Positions 27,211 to 36,477 of a stretch of 64,000 bases of DNA are shown one piece after another. Below the pieces are notes generated by a model. The model was not told where the DNA came from and did not search any database. It was given only the letters and a program-made list of their open reading frames with translations. Origin of the DNA: Paucilactobacillus hokkaidonensis JCM 18461 (GTDB taxonomy: Bacteria > Bacillota > Bacilli > Lactobacillales > Lactobacillaceae). The position numbers and the translations under genes were made by a program. Within the stretch, counting starts at the first letter, position 1, and each line of letters opens with the position of its first letter. The stretch is taken from contig NZ_AP014680.1 in NCBI RefSeq assembly GCF_000829395.1, positions 992,001 through 1,056,000 on the forward strand, written 5' to 3'.

Positions 27211-28555
27211 TAAGCAACCACTTCAGGCAAGTGCCCGGTACTTAGCCGTTGAAGCACTGGAAAAGGTTTTTGTCTCTGGTGCATATTCTAATTTACAGTT
27301 AAATCGAATGATTGAACAACATAAGCTATCAAATCAGGACAGTCGGCTACTAACAAACATTGTTTATGGTGTCATTCAACATCGGTTGACACTTGAATAT
27401 TGGTTAGCACCATTTGTAGCCAATAAAAAGATGGATCCTTGGGTTCAAACACTATTACTGTCTGCAATTTATCAGCGTCAGTATTTGGATAAAATCCCAG
27501 ATTGGGCCATTTTAAACGAATCAATTGAAATTGCAAAGGTACGCGGTCACGTTGGAATTAGAAAATTTGTGACGGCTATTTTGCACCAAATTTTACGAAC
27601 AAAGCTTGGCGATTTTAGTGAAATTAAAGATCCACAAAAGCGGTTAAGTATTGAGTACAGCATTCCATTATGGTTAGTTGAAACATTGATTGAACAATAT
27701 GGCCAGATTAGTGCTGAGACGATTATTCATTCTTTAAATCATCCGGCCAATCAATCAGTTCGGGTTAATTCTAAGCTAACTACTGTTGACGAGATGCTGG
27801 TCGAACTGGGGGATGCTGGGTTGACCGTTCATAAAAGTGAGGTAACTCCTAATGCGTTAACCGTTGAAAAAGGAATGATTGCTGATCTATCACAATTTCA
27901 AACTGGTAAGATCACATTGCAAGATGAAAGCGCAATGCTCGCAGTTGAAAGTATGGATTTACAGCCGGCGTTTAAAGTTTTGGATGCCTGTGCTGCTCCC
28001 GGTGGAAAAACAGTACAAATTGCTTCATATTTAAGGCAAGGCGAAGGAACAGTAACTGCATTAGATATTCATACGCATAAAATGAAGTTAATTCAACAAA
28101 ATGCTCGCCGGATGCAAGTAGATCAACTTGTAGATCCAGAGCTGCTAGATGCACGAAAGGTTGATGAAAAATTTGCCGATGACTCATTTGATGCAATTTT
28201 AGTAGATGCACCTTGCAGTGGGTTAGGACTAATGCGTCGGAAGCCTGAGATTAGATATGAAAAGAAATTGGCCGACAGTTTGAGCTTACAAAAAATTCAA
28301 TTAAGTATTTTGGATTCAGTTGCTCAAAAAGTAAAAAAAGGCGGTATAATCACCTATAGTACTTGTACTATTTTAAAACAAGAAAATGACGATGTAGTGA
28401 CTAAATTTTTGGCTAATCATCCAGATTTTTCATTATTAACAACTAAAACAAAGAACAATTTAAAGCAGGAACGAACAACCAAAACGTTAACAATTTTACC
28501 AAGTGATTATAATTCAGATGGTTTCTTTGTTAGCAATTTAAAAAGAAACGTGTAG
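27200..28555 (+). CDS. rsmB: 16S rRNA (cytosine-967-C5) methyltransferase RsmB (Sun)
   Basis: 451 residues. N-terminal NusB-like domain (residues 1-150), then a Rossmann SAM domain with LDACAAPGGKTVQIA, the two catalytic cysteines in DAPCSGLGLMRRKPE and ITYSTCTI. It modifies C967 of 16S rRNA. Located between fmt and stp as in nearly all Firmicutes. A second Nol1/Nop2 family gene starts at 63403. Confidence 0.96.
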   Translation: MENNKQPLQASARYLAVEALEKVFVSGAYSNLQLNRMIEQHKLSNQDSRLLTNIVYGVIQHRLTLEYWLAPFVANKKMDPWVQTLLLSAIYQRQYLDKIPDWAILNESIEIAKVRGHVGIRKFVTAILHQILRTKLGDFSEIKDPQKRLSIEYSIPLWLVETLIEQYGQISAETIIHSLNHPANQSVRVNSKLTTVDEMLVELGDAGLTVHKSEVTPNALTVEKGMIADLSQFQTGKITLQDESAMLAVESMDLQPAFKVLDACAAPGGKTVQIASYLRQGEGTVTALDIHTHKMKLIQQNARRMQVDQLVDPELLDARKVDEKFADDSFDAILVDAPCSGLGLMRRKPEIRYEKKLADSLSLQKIQLSILDSVAQKVKKGGIITYSTCTILKQENDDVVTKFLANHPDFSLLTTKTKNNLKQERTTKTLTILPSDYNSDGFFVSNLKRNV

Positions 28556-28567
28556 TGGGGTTTTAAA

Positions 28568-29314
28568 ATGGAAATTGCCTACCAAACCGATATTGGTCAG
28601 GAACGGGAAGATAATCAAGATTATGTGGGAGTATTTACCAACCAAGATCAGCTAACTTTTGCAATTGTTGCTGACGGAATTGGCGGTCACCAAGGTGGGG
28701 ATGTTGCTTCCTCTATGGCCGTGTCACATATTGGTTATCACTTTGAACAGACCACTTTTAAAAATCCGATGGATGCTGTTAGATGGCTATCGGATCAAGT
28801 TCGAATTGAAAATGAAAAAATTATTGATAAATCAAATCAGTTTAAAGATTTAAATGGAATGGGTACAACGATGGTTGCTGCTATTTTTTTTGATGATCAG
28901 ATGGTTGTGGCCAATATTGGTGACAGTCGAGGATATTTAAGAAGAAATGGTGAATTAAATCAGTTAACCGAAGATCATTCGTTAGTGAATGAGTTAGTTA
29001 AGCGGGGTGTAATTACAGAACAAGAGGCTAAAACACATCCCCAGAAAAATATTATTACACGGACACTTGGTATTTCACCGGATGCTGATATTGACATTAA
29101 TTTGTATCAACTAGAATCTAGTGATCAATTGTTATTATGTACTGACGGCTTGTCCAATATGGTTAGCAACCAACAGCTGGACGACGTGTTAAAAAGCGAT
29201 CAAACCTTAGCAGAAAAGTGTCAACAATTAATTAAAATGGCCAATGAAACTGGTGGCCCGGACAATATTACTGTCTTAATTGCTGATAATGCTCAGGAGG
29301 TGGATGACAAATGA
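28568..29314 (+). CDS. stp: PP2C-type Ser/Thr protein phosphatase Stp/PrpC
   Basis: 248 residues. Manganese-dependent phosphatase with the PP2C motifs DIGQEREDNQDYVGV, VADGIGGHQGGDVASS, GMGTTMVAAIF, VANIGDSRGYLRR, LLLCTDGLSN and GGPDNITVLI, which give the metal-binding aspartates. It reverses phosphorylation by PrkC, whose gene overlaps this one by 4 bases. Confidence 0.96.
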   Translation: MEIAYQTDIGQEREDNQDYVGVFTNQDQLTFAIVADGIGGHQGGDVASSMAVSHIGYHFEQTTFKNPMDAVRWLSDQVRIENEKIIDKSNQFKDLNGMGTTMVAAIFFDDQMVVANIGDSRGYLRRNGELNQLTEDHSLVNELVKRGVITEQEAKTHPQKNIITRTLGISPDADIDINLYQLESSDQLLLCTDGLSNMVSNQQLDDVLKSDQTLAEKCQQLIKMANETGGPDNITVLIADNAQEVDDK

Positions 29315-31197
29315 CTCCTGGTTATACTCTTAATGGCCGCTATCGTATTAAGCGATCACTTGGTGAAGGTGGTATGGCCAATGTTTATTTGGCCCACGAC
29401 TTAATTTTAGACCGCGACGTTTCTGTAAAATTATTACGGCTTGATTTACGGGATGATCCAAATACTAAACGGCGCTTTCAACGAGAAGCTATGGCAGCGA
29501 CTCAATTGAACGATGATCATATTGTTGGTGTCTATGATGTCGGTGAAGATAATGGGTTACAATATTTAGTCATGGAATATGTGGCTGGTACAGATTTAAA
29601 AACGTATATCAATAAGCATTTTCCAATTCCATTTCAGCAAATTATTGATATCATGGAACAGATTTTATCTGCGGTGCAAGAGGCACACTTACATGGAATT
29701 ATTCATCGCGATTTAAAGCCGCAAAATGTTTTAATTAATGAACAGCAACAAGTTAAAATTACTGATTTTGGAATTGCTGTTGCAGTGTCACAAAACGCCT
29801 TAACACAAACTAATACGGTCATGGGATCCGTTCATTACCTTTCTCCAGAACAGGCTCGTGGCAGTATGGCAACGAAACAATCGGATATTTATTCGCTAGG
29901 GATCATCTTGTATGAATTACTAACTGGAAAAGTTCCGTTTGAGGGTGAAACGGCTGTATCCATTGCGTTAAAACATTTTCGTGATGAAATGCCGTCTGTA
30001 CGTGAGTTTGATCCGCGAATTCCACAAGCACTTGAAAATGTTGTGTTGAAGGCAACCGCCAAACAACCAAAGGAACGTTATTCGAGTGCTGAAGCAATGG
30101 CTCTGGATCTAAAAACATCTCTATCTGCTTCGCGGGCAAAGGAAAGCAAATTTATCCCGCAGCAGATTGATCAAGGGGAAACGAAAGTTTTAGATGCAAA
30201 AGGAATTGAAGCGGCCAGTAAAAAAGAAAGTTCACAAGAAAAACAACCAGTACCTGCTAAAAAGAAAAAGCATAAGAAGTGGTTATGGATTTCAATCATT
30301 GCCCTTATTTTTATAGGGGGTGCGTTGGCTGTATGGATGACCCCTACTAGGGCAGTTGTTCCTGAAGTGACTGGTTTAACTGAGACAAAGGCCAAAAGTA
30401 AAATTACAAGTGATGATTTAAAGGTAGGTACAATAAAACGAAAAAGTAGTGACACAATTAAAACAGGCTATATCATTTCCGCTACTCCCCAGGCCGAACA
30501 TAAAGTTGCGAAGAATACAAAAGTTAACTTAGTGGTCAGCACGGGACAACAAAAGGTAAAAATGGGCAATTATGTGGGTGATCAATATACGCAAGTTGCT
30601 AAGCGGCTCCGATTGAAAGGCATTACCGTCAAAAAAGTATCTGCGAGTTCGGATGATGTTGATAGCGGCCAGATCATGTCTCAGAGTATTAAGGCTGGTA
30701 AAAGAATAAAAACGTACCAAGCCACGGTTACATTTAAAGTTAGCGTTGGTAAAAAGCAGGTTTCCATTCCCGACTTTACCAATAAAACAACTGCTGAAGT
30801 TCAAAAGTTTGCAGATGATAATGACTTACAATTGACAACCAGTGAACAGGCTTCATCGACGGTTACTGAAGGAAACGTAATTAGTCAGTCGCCGGATGCT
30901 GGTAGTAAGGTTAGCCATGGTGATACAATTACAGTAACAACCGCTAAGTCTGCTCAAAACACAAGTACAGTTCAAATTTCCATTCCGTTTGATAGCTCTA
31001 ATAATCAAACGGAAAACCGGGTTCAAGTTTACATTGAAGATGCCAACCATAAACTAACACAAGAATATCAGGATCTAACAATCAGTCAGGCAACAACAAT
31101 TAATGTCCCATTTACACTTGATGATGGTAAATCAGGATCGTATAAGGTTATTCGTGGTGGTAAAACCATTATGAGTGCTACCAATGTTCAAAACTAA
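29311..31197 (+). CDS. prkC: Membrane Ser/Thr kinase PrkC/StkP with PASTA domains
   Basis: 628 residues. Cytosolic Hanks-type kinase (1-270) with GEGGMANVYLAHD, catalytic HRDLKPQN (about 132), DFGIA and the activation loop TNTVMGSVHYLSPEQARG. A Lys-rich juxtamembrane segment and one TM helix (about 325-345) lead to three extracellular PASTA repeats (starting VVPEVTGL, KVKMGNYVG and QVSIPDFTN), which bind muropeptides and lipid II. A further C-terminal beta domain of about 80 residues follows. The kinase adjusts cell-wall growth and division; partner of Stp. Confidence 0.96.
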   Translation: MTPGYTLNGRYRIKRSLGEGGMANVYLAHDLILDRDVSVKLLRLDLRDDPNTKRRFQREAMAATQLNDDHIVGVYDVGEDNGLQYLVMEYVAGTDLKTYINKHFPIPFQQIIDIMEQILSAVQEAHLHGIIHRDLKPQNVLINEQQQVKITDFGIAVAVSQNALTQTNTVMGSVHYLSPEQARGSMATKQSDIYSLGIILYELLTGKVPFEGETAVSIALKHFRDEMPSVREFDPRIPQALENVVLKATAKQPKERYSSAEAMALDLKTSLSASRAKESKFIPQQIDQGETKVLDAKGIEAASKKESSQEKQPVPAKKKKHKKWLWISIIALIFIGGALAVWMTPTRAVVPEVTGLTETKAKSKITSDDLKVGTIKRKSSDTIKTGYIISATPQAEHKVAKNTKVNLVVSTGQQKVKMGNYVGDQYTQVAKRLRLKGITVKKVSASSDDVDSGQIMSQSIKAGKRIKTYQATVTFKVSVGKKQVSIPDFTNKTTAEVQKFADDNDLQLTTSEQASSTVTEGNVISQSPDAGSKVSHGDTITVTTAKSAQNTSTVQISIPFDSSNNQTENRVQVYIEDANHKLTQEYQDLTISQATTINVPFTLDDGKSGSYKVIRGGKTIMSATNVQN

Positions 31198-31215
31198 CTC
31201 AAAAAGGGGAAAAAT

Positions 31216-32106
31216 TTGAAAAAAGGGATTATTCAACAGTCACTCAGCGGTTTTTATGACGTACTGTCAGAAAACAAGTTATATCGTACCCGTGGTCGCG
31301 GTAATTTACGGCAAAGAAAAATAAAGCCGATGGTTGGTGACCAAGTCGAATTTGATAGTCCCAATCAAAAAGAAGGATATTTGCTAAATGTACTACCAAG
31401 AAAAAATTTTTTGGTTCGGCCACCGATTGCAAACGTGGATGTTGCCATTGTTGTGACGGCGGTCAAAGAACCCATTTTTTCTTCCAACTTATTGGATCGC
31501 CAATTAGTAGCGCTTGAAACACAGCAAATTGAACCAATTATATACTTTACAAAAACCGATCTATTTGAGCAAGCTGAATACGAGCAATTTAAGTTGATTG
31601 CAGCTGGATATGAAGCAATCGGTTATTCAGTGATTTTACAATCGGAGCCGTTTGAAAAAGAATCAATTGAGATGCTGGAGGGCTTAGTCAGTAGTAAAAT
31701 TGGTGTTGTGATGGGGCAAACGGGAGCTGGGAAATCGACATTATTGAATCACCTAGCTCCCGATTTAAACTTAGCGACAGGTGTCATATCGCAGGCACTC
31801 CAACGGGGTAAACATACAACTCGCAAGGTTAGTTTACTTGCAATTAATGATAGCTTAATCGCTGATACACCTGGATTTTCTTCCTATGAAACATTTGACA
31901 TGACAGTGGAACAATTGCCACATTATTTTCCTGAAATTAGTGAAATTGGCCAGCAATGTCGTTTTCGAGGGTGTTTACATTTAAAAGAGCCGGAATGTGC
32001 AGTGAAAGAAGCCGTTTCAAATGGTACAATAATGGAAAGTCGGTATAAAAACTACAATCAGTTTCATGATTTGATTGTGGCCCAGAAACCAAATTATAAG
32101 AAATGA
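31216..32106 (+). CDS. rsgA: Ribosome small-subunit GTPase RsgA
   Basis: 296 residues, TTG start behind AAAAGGGG. N-terminal OB domain, then circularly permuted GTPase order: G4 YFTKTD, G1 GQTGAGKST (about 170), G3 DTPGFS; C-terminal zinc knuckle with CRFRGCLH...EC. It checks late 30S maturation. Follows prkC in the standard Firmicutes order. Confidence 0.96.
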   Translation: MKKGIIQQSLSGFYDVLSENKLYRTRGRGNLRQRKIKPMVGDQVEFDSPNQKEGYLLNVLPRKNFLVRPPIANVDVAIVVTAVKEPIFSSNLLDRQLVALETQQIEPIIYFTKTDLFEQAEYEQFKLIAAGYEAIGYSVILQSEPFEKESIEMLEGLVSSKIGVVMGQTGAGKSTLLNHLAPDLNLATGVISQALQRGKHTTRKVSLLAINDSLIADTPGFSSYETFDMTVEQLPHYFPEISEIGQQCRFRGCLHLKEPECAVKEAVSNGTIMESRYKNYNQFHDLIVAQKPNYKK

Positions 32107-32116
32107 GGAGATATTG

Positions 32117-32770
32117 ATGATTAAAGTAGCACCTTCAATCCTAAGTGCAGATTACGTAAATTTACAACAAGATATTGAAAAAGTAGAACAAGGTGGAGCT
32201 GAATATCTGCATATTGATGTGATGGATGGAACCTTTGTACCTAGTATTTCATATGGTCCCGGATTCGTTAAAGCAATCCGCCCAATTTCTAATTTGATTT
32301 TGGATGTTCATTTGATGGTGCAACAACCAGAACATTTATTACAGGATTTTATTGATGCAGGGGCCGATTTGATTGGTGTCCACGTGGAAGCAACTGCTCA
32401 CATTCATCGAGCACTGCAAATAATCAAAAATGGTGGAGTTAAGGCTGAGGTTGTTATTAATCCCGGCACACCGGTATCACAAATTACTCCTCTTTTAGGA
32501 ATGGTTGATCAAGTATTAGTGATGACAGTTAATCCTGGATTTGGCGGACAGAAATTTTTGCCAGAAACTGTAGCAAAAATTGCAGAATTAGATCAGTACA
32601 AGAAGAATAATGGTCTTGGTTTTGATATTGAAATTGATGGCGGAATCAATGATAAGACAGTGGTTGATTGCTATAAAGCTGGCGCAACTGTAGCTGTGGC
32701 TGGATCATATGTCTTTAATGATACTGACCCAGTGGCTAAAATGAATGCTTTGAAGGATGCAACTAAATAA
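32117..32770 (+). CDS. rpe: Ribulose-phosphate 3-epimerase
   Basis: 217 residues from ATG 32117 (GAGGAG upstream). TIM barrel of the pentose-phosphate/phosphoketolase route: VAPSILSADYVNLQQDI, HIDVMDGTFVPSISYGP, DVHLMVQQPE, MTVNPGFGGQKF and EIDGGINDKT, with metal-binding His and Asp residues in HIDVMD and DGGI. It makes xylulose-5-phosphate, the substrate of phosphoketolase (47.7 kb). A structured repeat follows immediately downstream. Confidence 0.97.
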   Translation: MIKVAPSILSADYVNLQQDIEKVEQGGAEYLHIDVMDGTFVPSISYGPGFVKAIRPISNLILDVHLMVQQPEHLLQDFIDAGADLIGVHVEATAHIHRALQIIKNGGVKAEVVINPGTPVSQITPLLGMVDQVLVMTVNPGFGGQKFLPETVAKIAELDQYKKNNGLGFDIEIDGGINDKTVVDCYKAGATVAVAGSYVFNDTDPVAKMNALKDATK

Positions 32771-32782
32771 TTAAGTTAGAGA

Positions 32783-32988
32783 GTGAGAAAAAAGGCGGTT
32801 AGATTCTGAGCATACTCCGTTGTCCAAAGAACTAACTGCTAAAGCAGTAAGTTCTCATGGCAGCCTAGACTAACGAATGATCCGTACTTTGGATCGTTCG
32901 TTAGTCGTAGCTAAGCGGAAGCCACTATTACTTGCCGGTTTTCGGCTTAGTAATATGGACATCGAAGAGAATCTGCCTTTTTTATCAC
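32783..32988 (+). repeat. Long structured repeat, 206-nt form with four-way junction
   Basis: Outer stem GTGAGAAAAAAGGC pairs with GCCTTTTTTATCAC (one mismatch); the tip stem GACTAACGAATGATCC pairs with GGATCGTTCGTTAGTC. Compared with the 62237 copy, 48 nt are added in the 5' arm (32815-32862) and 48 nt in the 3' arm (32922-32969). Each insert carries its own hairpin: AGAACT-A-ACTGC with GCAGT-A-AGTTCT (32828-32855), and TATTACT..GCCG with CGGC..AGTAATA (32926-32955). The inserts also pair with each other: TGTCCA (32821-32826) with TGGACA (32956-32961), and TGGC (32858-32861) with GCCA (32921-32924). The predicted fold is a four-way junction. Function unknown. Confidence 0.85.
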
Positions 32989-33037
32989 GTTTTAGAAATA
33001 ATATTTGGAAAATATGAAATAATATTTGGGAAATATA

Positions 33038-33084
33038 ATGAGGCCGCAACAGAAACATAGTTTTTTCCCGGCCTCATCTTTTTT
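33038..33084 (+). terminator. Terminator module attached to structured repeat
   Basis: ATGAGGCCG (33038-33046) pairs with CGGCCTCAT (33069-33077) and is followed by CTTTTTT. The 50 bases before it contain a tandem duplication of about 20 bases around AATAATATTTGG. The same loop sequence recurs after the 62-kb copy, so this belongs to the repeat unit. Confidence 0.8.
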
Positions 33085-33109
33085 ATCATATATAAAGGAA
33101 ATTCCATAA

Positions 33110-33766
33110 ATGAAAAAAATTGAAAAAATCAACATTTTAGTAGGTGGACCAACTGATCAATGGCCTGACCAATTAAAACAAGGGAAAATGACGGGAGACT
33201 GGATTGGAATTGATCGTGGGGCCAAGCGACTATTGAAACTGGGAATTATTCCAGTTGTGGCCGCTGGTGATTTTGATTCGATTGATGCTGAAGAATTAAC
33301 TAACTTACAATCACGAGTATCTGATATCCGGCAGTATCCACCAGAAAAGGATTTAACAGATACTCAAATAGGGGTTTCAATTGCATTAGATGATTTTGAT
33401 GCGTCTAAGATTGATGTATATGGAGCAACTGGTGGTCGCTTAGATCATTTACTTGCCAATTTATTTTTAGTTTTAGACGAAAAATTTCGTCCAAATGCTA
33501 GCAAAATAAGATTGATCGACCAACAAAATACTGTCAATTTTTATCTTCCCGGAGAATATGAAATTGTTAAAGAACCGGACAAAAAATATTTAGCATTTGT
33601 TAACTTAACATCAGTGAAGGGATTATCATTGACTGATGAAAAATACCAGCTAGATAGTTTTGATTCCGAATATCCAATTTCATGGGCCAGTAATGAATTT
33701 GTGGGCACTAAAAATCATTTTTCATTTAGGACTGGTGTGGTTGCAGTCGTGCAAAGTAGAGATTAA
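33110..33766 (+). CDS. thiN: Thiamine pyrophosphokinase
   Basis: 218 residues. Transfers pyrophosphate from ATP to thiamine, giving the cofactor needed by phosphoketolase. Signatures: GIDRGAKRLLKLGIIPVVAAGDFDSI, YPPEKDLTDTQIGV and GATGGRLDHLLANLFLV. Located after rsgA-rpe and before rpmB as in other lactobacilli, here separated from rpe by the structured repeat. AAAGGAA ribosome site. Confidence 0.95.
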   Translation: MKKIEKINILVGGPTDQWPDQLKQGKMTGDWIGIDRGAKRLLKLGIIPVVAAGDFDSIDAEELTNLQSRVSDIRQYPPEKDLTDTQIGVSIALDDFDASKIDVYGATGGRLDHLLANLFLVLDEKFRPNASKIRLIDQQNTVNFYLPGEYEIVKEPDKKYLAFVNLTSVKGLSLTDEKYQLDSFDSEYPISWASNEFVGTKNHFSFRTGVVAVVQSRD

Positions 33767-33829
33767 AAGGCTAGCATTAGCAAACGAGTTTTCTTTTGAT
33801 AGTAAAATAAAATAAATATAAAAAGTTTA

Positions 33830-33869
33830 AAAAAATAAGCTATTCCAATGAAGGAATAGCTTATTTTTT
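33830..33869. terminator. Bidirectional terminator between thiN and rpmB
   Basis: AAAAAATAAGCTATTCC pairs with GGAATAGCTTATTTTTT around a 6-base loop; the A- and T-runs let it serve both convergent genes. Confidence 0.92.
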
Positions 33870-33885
33870 ATAAAAACTAGAATAA

Positions 33886-34071
33886 TTAAACTCGGGTCAC
33901 TTTACCTGATTTTAAAGTCCGTGCTGAAATGTAAACCTTCTTAGGCTTACCATCTACTAAGATCGTAACTTTTTGCAAATTAGGCTTCCAACTGCGACGG
34001 CTTGAGTTAAGGGCGTGAGAACGTTTGTTACCAAAACGCGTCCGTTTACCAGTGATAAAATCTTTTGCCAT
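33886..34071 (-). CDS. rpmB: 50S ribosomal protein L28
   Basis: 61 residues, single-gene unit on the minus strand. [26 protein letters not shown] is the L28 pattern (the four-cysteine zinc form is absent). GAGGAGG ribosome site. Divergent from the asp23-fakA operon, the usual arrangement. Its leader (34080-34180) contains GCGCA-TG-TGCGC and GCAA-CA-TTGC inverted repeats that might be regulatory. Confidence 0.97.
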   Translation of the reverse strand: MAKDFITGKRTRFGNKRSHALNSSRRSWKPNLQKVTILVDGKPKKVYISARTLKSGKVTRV

Positions 34072-34312
34072 GTCTAACCCCTCCTCTTCTCATCAAATTA
34101 ATTGTGCGCATGTGCGCGATAACTCACCTAAATAATTTACCATAGGAACGGCAACATTGCAAGAATTTCTTTCAAGTAATTATACTTTACACTAAAATAT
34201 GATGAGCTCGCCGTTTGGTCTTACTAGTCGTGTAATTTGCTTTTTATCGGTACCATGGTATGTTATTATATATTAGTAAAATTTAAAGTTTAAAAAGAGG
34301 GGGCCATTAAAG

Positions 34313-34675
34313 ATGGCAGTCAAGATTAAAACCCAATATGGCATGATTGACATTACTAACGATGTTATTGCAACCGTTGTTGGTGGTGCTGCTACTGACA
34401 ACTATGGGGTTGTTGGGATGGCAAGTCGCAACCAAATCAGAGACAATGTTAATGATATTTTAAGAAGAGAAAATTATAGCAAAGGTGTCGTTGTGCTGCA
34501 ACAGGACAATGGCATTTCAGTTGATGTTAATATTATTGTTGGATACGGGACGAAGATTTCTGAAGTTTCCAAAAGCGTCCAAGATAAAGTCAAGTACAAC
34601 CTAGAATCGATGCTTGGCGTAACAGCTAATTCGGTAAACGTATTTGTTCAAGGCGTACGAGTATTAGCCGAATAA
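34313..34675 (+). CDS. yloU: Asp23/Gls24 family protein (YloU)
   Basis: 120 residues with the Asp23 core (QYGMIDITNDVIATVVGGAATDNYGVVGMA, VNIIVGYGTKISEVSKSVQDKVKYNLE, VNVFVQGVRVL). Precedes fakA as in Bacillus yloU-yloV. Likely membrane-surface associated envelope/lipid homeostasis factor. GAGGGGG ribosome site. Confidence 0.93.
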   Translation: MAVKIKTQYGMIDITNDVIATVVGGAATDNYGVVGMASRNQIRDNVNDILRRENYSKGVVVLQQDNGISVDVNIIVGYGTKISEVSKSVQDKVKYNLESMLGVTANSVNVFVQGVRVLAE

Positions 34676-34705
34676 TTAGTGTGAGTTCGTCAGGAGGAAG
34701 TAAAT

Positions 34706-36394
34706 TTGACAGTAACAAAAATTACAGATCTTGAATTCGGCCAAATGGTTCAAGCAGCGACTGTTCGCTTGCAACAAAATGCTGAATTTATTAATTCATT
34801 AAATGTTTTTCCAGTTCCAGATGGGGATACTGGTACTAATATGAGTATGTCACTTGCTAGCGGTGCTAAGTATGAACATGATGCCACTAGTGAACGAGTA
34901 GATGATCTAGCAGCAGCACTAGCAAAGGGATTATTGATGGGAGCGCGCGGAAATTCGGGCGTTATTTTATCTCAAATTTTCCGGGGTTTTTCTAAGGGAA
35001 TCGAAGGACACAAAACGCTGAGTGCTAAGGATTTTGCTGCTGGCTATGCTAACGGTGCTAAAGTGGCCTATAAGGCTGTGATGAAGCCCACTGAAGGTAC
35101 TATTCTAACTGTTGTCCGTGAGTCTGCTAAGGCAGGAAATCAAGCAGCTAGTAAGTCCGATGATATAGTGACAGTTTTACAAGCGATTTATGAAGCTGCT
35201 AAAAAAGCATTGAAGTCGACACCAGACTTATTACCAGTATTAAAAGAAGTTGGTGTAGTAGATTCAGGTGGTCAAGGTTTAACGCTTGTGATGCAGGCAT
35301 TTTATGAGGCTTTAAGTGGTGAAATTGATGAGAATGATCTGCATACACCGGATAATGCGGAGATGGACGAAATGATTAACGCAGAACACCATCGTAGTGC
35401 TCAAGGACAATTAAATCCTGATGACATTAAGTATGGTTACTGTACTGAAATTATGGTTCGGATTGGCCGAGGCAAAGAGGTTGAGAAAAAATTTGATTAC
35501 GATGAATTTTATCAATACTTGGCAGGCCTTGGTGACAGCCTTTTAGTTGTCAATGATGAGGAAATTGTAAAAGTGCATGTCCATACTGAACATCCAGGTA
35601 AAGTTTTGGCCTGGGGACAAGAATTTGGTGACTTACAAAAAGTTAAAGTTGACAACATGCGTTGGCAACAAGAGAGCATCATGGAGCAAGATACTGAACC
35701 AAGTGATGTTGCCAAACCACAACCTGAAAAGAAGCCAGCTAAGACTGCTGTAATTGCAGTTGCTGGTGGTGAAGGGATTGCTGAGTTATTTAAGAGCTTA
35801 GGGGTCACACAAATTATCAGTGGTGGTCAAACAATGAATCCTAGTACAGAAGATATTGTTTCTGCAATTGAGAGCAGTGGTGCTAAAGAAGCAATTATAT
35901 TACCTAATAATGGTAATATTTTTATGGCTGCTGATCAGGCTGCACAAGTTACTAGCATTCCAACTAAAATAGTTCATAGTAAGACAATTGCGCAGGGAAT
36001 GACTTCATTATTGGAGTTCAATCTAGAAAGCTCGCTTGCTGAAAATCAAAAAGCAATGGAGGGTAATTTAGATTCTGTTAAGAGTGGTGAAGTAACTAAT
36101 GCAATCCGTGATACGACCATTGATGGTGTGACGATCAAAAAGGATGACTTCATGGGTATTGTGGATGGTACGATTAAGGTCACTGATTCAAGCATTAAAA
36201 CAACGGCCATCGAAATGGTCAAAAAGATGTTAGATTCAGATAGTGAAATTGTTACCATCATTTATGGAGCCGATGGCGATGAGAATACGGCTAAACAAAT
36301 TGAAGATGCACTTTATAAGGTCGATGATGAACTAGAGATTGAAATTCACCCTGGTGGTCAACCGGTCTACCCGTATTTGATTTCAGTTGAATAG
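34706..36394 (+). CDS. fakA: Fatty acid kinase catalytic subunit FakA (DAK2-DegV-like)
   Basis: 562 residues, TTG start behind GGAGGAAG. N-terminal Dak phosphatase/kinase domain with the metal-binding PVPDGDTGTNMSMS and GARGNSGVILSQI; a middle domain; C-terminal DegV-like region (TAVIAVAGGEG, IILPNNGNI, VEIHPGGQPVYPYLISVE). With a FakB partner encoded elsewhere it phosphorylates exogenous fatty acids for phospholipid synthesis, which fits plsX and acpP in the same cluster. Confidence 0.93.
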   Translation: MTVTKITDLEFGQMVQAATVRLQQNAEFINSLNVFPVPDGDTGTNMSMSLASGAKYEHDATSERVDDLAAALAKGLLMGARGNSGVILSQIFRGFSKGIEGHKTLSAKDFAAGYANGAKVAYKAVMKPTEGTILTVVRESAKAGNQAASKSDDIVTVLQAIYEAAKKALKSTPDLLPVLKEVGVVDSGGQGLTLVMQAFYEALSGEIDENDLHTPDNAEMDEMINAEHHRSAQGQLNPDDIKYGYCTEIMVRIGRGKEVEKKFDYDEFYQYLAGLGDSLLVVNDEEIVKVHVHTEHPGKVLAWGQEFGDLQKVKVDNMRWQQESIMEQDTEPSDVAKPQPEKKPAKTAVIAVAGGEGIAELFKSLGVTQIISGGQTMNPSTEDIVSAIESSGAKEAIILPNNGNIFMAADQAAQVTSIPTKIVHSKTIAQGMTSLLEFNLESSLAENQKAMEGNLDSVKSGEVTNAIRDTTIDGVTIKKDDFMGIVDGTIKVTDSSIKTTAIEMVKKMLDSDSEIVTIIYGADGDENTAKQIEDALYKVDDELEIEIHPGGQPVYPYLISVE

Positions 36395-36404
36395 AATAAT
36401 ATGG

Positions 36405-36445
36405 ATGATCGGGTCAAAACAAATGTTTTGGAGCGATCATTTTTA
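36405..36445 (+). terminator. Terminator between fakA and recG
   Basis: ATGATCG pairs with CGATCAT, with an inner CAAAACA/TGTTTTG-like stem, followed by TTTTTAT. Confidence 0.65.
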
Positions 36446-36477
36446 TGTTTGAATAATCAATCAGAAAGGAGGATAAC

